DNA from: Miscanthus floridulus
Lineage: Eukaryota; Streptophyta; Magnoliopsida; Poales; Poaceae
DNA length: 64,000 nucleotides
NCBI RefSeq assembly: GCF_019320115.1
Contig: NC_089598.1
Span: 32,693,983 to 32,757,982 of the forward strand
Reading direction: 5' to 3'
Positions 61,185-64,000 of the stretch are shown here, in pieces. The position numbers and the translations under genes are program-made. How positions within the stretch are numbered: position 1 is the first letter of the stretch; each line of letters starts with the position of its first letter. The notes beneath the pieces were generated by a model. That model made no database searches. It was not told the origin of the DNA and saw only the letters and a list, made by a program, of their open reading frames with translations.

Positions 61185-61675
61185 GAGCAAAGTTTGAGCT
61201 AGTTGGTTACTCCAACTCGAATTATGCGGGATGCAAGGTTGAAAGGAAGAGCACCTCGGGCACATGTGAATTGTTGGGAAGATCACTTGTTTCATGGTCA
61301 TCAAAGAAGCAAAATAGTGTTGCATTATCAACCGCCGAAGCCGAATACATATCCGCCGGTAGTTGTTATGCACAAATACTTTGGATGAAGGCCACTTTCA
61401 GTGACTTTGGAATCAAGTTCAATAAAGTGCCATTGCTATGTGACAATGAGAGTGCAATCAAGTTGACCAACAATCTGGTTCAACATGCAAGAACAAAGCA
61501 CATTGATGTCCGCCACCATTTCATAAGAGATCACCAACAAAAAGGGGACATTTGCATTGAGAGTGTAGGCACCGAAGATCAACTTGCCGATATATTCACC
61601 AAGCCATTGGATGAAAAAAGGTTTTGCAAGCTAAGGAATGAGTTGAACATATTGGATTTCTCAAATATGTGTTGA
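61185..61675 (+). pseudogene. Copia RNase H domain after deletion
   Basis: The sequence jumps from DQKL at the end of the RT frame to GAKFELVGYSN. About fifty to seventy residues that normally connect RT and RNase H are therefore absent, and the frame changes. RNase H motifs follow (KVERKSTSGTCELLGRS, VALSTAEAEYISAG, LLCDNESAIKLTNN, HIDVRHHFIRD), ending ADIFTKPLDEKRFCKLRNEL and a TGA at 61673. The C-terminal part is intact. Confidence 0.82.
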
Positions 61676-62823
61676 TGCACCCCCACTCATATGACATGCC
61701 TTTCCTTCGAGCAATCCAAGGTAAAAGTTGATTGGAATGACATACATCTTTGCTAAGGACATGATTAGTGCATCTAGTCACATTTTCAATTTTATTAGGA
61801 CCTTTCAAGTGGTTCTATTTTATTAGGCTCATTCATGAAAATCAAATGATTTTGATGTCTATATGGTATCACTATTGCTTCTATGCTTGACTTGATCTAG
61901 TGATGGCATATGACATGTTTATGGGCTTGTAAACCTAGTGTTTAATCTAGAAAATGAGCTCTAAGTATTTAACTCAACATGGTATAAGATAACCCTTATT
62001 TCAAGGTGTGAAAAAGCTTGTCCTTAGATCAAACCGAGTTAAATATCTTTGATAAATGATCTAGACTAGACCAAATTTGGGAAAATGATCCTCACCCCAT
62101 TGATTGACATTGATAACCTCGACCCTACAATTAATACTATCTGTATTTAGAACCTTTGTGGTCATTGATGACAAAGGGGGAGAGAAACAAAGATAGTAGT
62201 AAAAAAATAGTGAAAAAAGGGAGAAATATCATAAAGGGAGAAAAACATAAAGATATCTTGATATATGACATAGGGGGAGAGATATGACAAAGGAAAAGGA
62301 TCAACTAAAATTTTGAGCACACAAGTAGGGGGAGCAAGCTCATGAACTTGTATGGTGCATTTGAATGTGCATTTCATATGTTTGCTTGCATGGTATAAGT
62401 ATTAAATTTAAACATCCATGCTTGTGTGATGTATGTCAGTTGTAAGATTGAATGATGAAATGAAATCACTAGATAACTTTCATTTCCAAGTGTTTCCAAA
62501 TGGTATTTAGCTAACCATGGTGCTAAGGATGGTATATTGGTGCACTCTGATTGGTATCATGCTTCAAACGTCCATCTTTTATACCTTAGCATCATTTGGT
62601 AGACATTGACTCCTATATTTCCTATCTAAGCATATGTGCAAGCTACAATCCAAACTTTTAGCACATATGTAGGGGGAGCAATTGCTACCATTTGGGGTTC
62701 ATGAAACTTGTCCATATCCTTTTACACATGGTAAATATGCTTGGGCAAGCAACATGGATTCAATTGAATTTCAATTCATATCTTTGTGTAAGGGTTGTCA
62801 TCAATTACTAAAAAGGGGGAGAT
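61676..62823 (+). other. Non-coding 3' region of copia element
   Basis: No reading frame of note. It contains a 20-base copy of the LTR end plus primer-site start (61794-61813). Several purine tracts of the form GGGGGAG occur at about 62177, 62274, 62327, 62669 and 62814, the last adjoining the 3' LTR. Confidence 0.75.
62810..62823 (+). promoter_or_regulatory. Polypurine tract of copia element
   Basis: AAAAAGGGGGAGAT-type run directly before the 3' LTR start TGAAAGC. It is the primer for plus-strand DNA synthesis in LTR elements. Confidence 0.85.
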
Positions 62824-64000
62824 TGAAAGCTCTAGTTTGGTTTTGGTGAATTGATGAAACCCTAAGTGCTAACCTAGTTTATCAAGTGATCATGAGATAG
62901 GTAGCACATTCCAAGTGGTGAAGCAAATAAAGATCATAACATGATGATGATACCATGATGATGATCAAGTGCTTGGACTTGGAAAGAAGAAAGAGAAAAA
63001 CAAAAAGCTCAAGGCAAAGGTATAAACCATATGAGCTACTTTGTTTTGGTGATCAAGACACTTAGAGAGTGTGATCACATTTAGGTTTGATAGCTGTACT
63101 ATTAAGAGGGGTGAAACTTATATAGGAATGCGGTTATCAAAGTGCCACTAGATGCTCTAACTCATTGCATATGCATTTAGGATCTAGTGGAGTGCTAACA
63201 CCCTTGAAAGTGTTTGTGAAAATATGCTAACACATGTGCATAAGGTGATACACTTGGTGGTTGGCACATTTAAGCAAGGGTAAAGAAGATAGAGTCGAAG
63301 AGGAGTTAGTTGCGTTGGTTACAGAGTGACTGGACGCGTCCGGTATGGTGACCAGACACGTCCGGTATTTGACGACAAACTCAGCGACCGGATGCGTCCG
63401 GTGTGAATCAGAAAAGGCAGTATACGGCAGAGCAGCCGATCGGACGCTGGCAGCGTCAGGTCCGGTATCATCGGACGTGTCCAGTCGAGCAAGGATGCTT
63501 ACTATACTCCACCGGACGCTGAGGCTCAGCGTCCGGTCATTTTCTAACAGACGCGTCCGGTCAGCCTGGTGGCTTACTGGACTCGACCGGACTCGATGGC
63601 TTAGCGTCTGGTCATTTGCAGTTCTACATCTGGTGTGAGCGTCCGGTCATCGGCAGATGGGTAGCAACGGCTATGTTGGTTTGAACTAGACACATGGCAG
63701 TCTGGGAGCTGCTGAACACATCCGGTATGCCAACCGGACGCGTCCGGTATTCACGACTGGTGCGTCCAGTGCTGCGTCCGGTCAGTTGGACCTAAGCATC
63801 CGGTCAGCTTGTGTTATGCCCAGTGAAGGGGTATAACGGCTCTATTTCATGGGGGCTTCTATTTAAGCCCCATGGCCAACTGTAGCTCACAACCTTTGGC
63901 CATTTTCATTGACATAGCAACCTTGTGAGCTTAGCCAAAGCCTTCCCACTCATCTCCATCATTGATTCATCATCATAGTGAGATTGGGAGTGAATCCAAG
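62824..64000 (+). repeat. 3' LTR of copia element, truncated by window end
   Basis: The first 1,177 bp correspond to 54498-55697 of the 5' LTR, with scattered substitutions and a deletion of about 22 bp near 63400. It has a perfect 16-base palindrome ACCGGACGCGTCCGGT at 63733-63748; the 5' LTR copy has one mismatch. The remainder lies beyond the window. Confidence 0.92.

Larger units (their letters stand above)
54498..64000 (+). mobile_element. SIRE/Maximus-type Ty1/copia element, 3' LTR incomplete
   Basis: 5' LTR 54498-56474, initiator-Met primer site, gag, protease, integrase, RT, RNase H, a 1.1-kb non-coding 3' region and a 3' LTR starting at 62824 that leaves the window. Integrase before RT is the Ty1/copia order. 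The long gag with an acidic/Lys-rich tail, the 2-kb LTRs and the extended 3' region fit the SIRE lineage. The two LTRs are very alike, so this is the youngest large insertion here, but point and frameshift mutations break the coding region. Confidence 0.92.

Noticed and set aside
1..64000. A wholly new multi-gene system
   Set aside because: Every multi-gene block resolves into known transposable-element classes. The unexplained items are sub-element features (LTR motifs, antisense genes, captured fragment), not a new gene cluster.

Overview
This is a plant nuclear window, most likely from a panicoid grass of the sugarcane/sorghum/maize group. The evidence is one intron-containing host gene surrounded by nested grass-type transposable elements: Tekay-, Tat- and SIRE-like LTR retrotransposons, a CACTA transposon with TTTGCCGAGTGC subterminal repeats, a MuDR-like element, and Tourist and Stowaway MITEs. 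No bacterial operons, CRISPR array, rRNA or tRNA genes are visible. Family assignments come from recognised protein motifs and sequence landmarks, not from a database search.

Layout. 1-1.8 kb: intergenic, with one decayed reading frame. 1828-3536 (minus): a complete four-exon gene for a membrane-anchored MPPE1/Cdc1/Ted1-type metallophosphoesterase, with a Tourist-like MITE (3740-4124) about 200 bp upstream of its start codon. 5.0-7.8 kb (minus): a broken MuDR-like transposase gene. 7.78-28.39 kb (plus): a Tekay-like Ty3/gypsy element with a 4-kb LTR, full of nonsense codons. It is split at 15.6 kb by a complete 11.9-kb Tat-lineage element in the opposite orientation (15623-27533). A 100-N assembly gap (28392-28491) cuts off its 3' end. 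28.5-33.06 kb (plus): an En/Spm (CACTA) TNP2-type transposase pseudogene, a 92-bp inverted repeat and an array of palindromic subterminal repeats. 33.1-38.4 kb (plus): the 3' part of a second Tat element of the same family, ending in a full LTR and holding a flotillin-like host-gene fragment.

38.4-43.8 kb: a copia gag remnant joined directly to the RNase H-integrase half of another Tat family. 43.8-49.5 kb: gene-poor sequence with small MITEs. 49.57-53.75 kb: a gypsy LTR start, a GC-rich minisatellite, and a decayed 'putative gypsy-type transposon' gene on the minus strand that keeps a TATA box and splice signals. 54.5 kb to the end (plus): a young-looking SIRE/Maximus-type copia element with both LTRs, the 3' LTR running off the window.

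Functionally, only the phosphoesterase looks like an intact host gene; it would act in the secretory pathway on GPI-anchor or related lipid-linked glycans. The rest are elements and captured fragments whose coding capacity is broken. The less ordinary signals are: genes antisense to Tat elements with their own promoter architecture; a ~29-nt motif repeated six times in every copy of one Tat LTR; the flotillin fragment inside a retroelement; and the palindrome-rich ends of the CACTA and copia elements.
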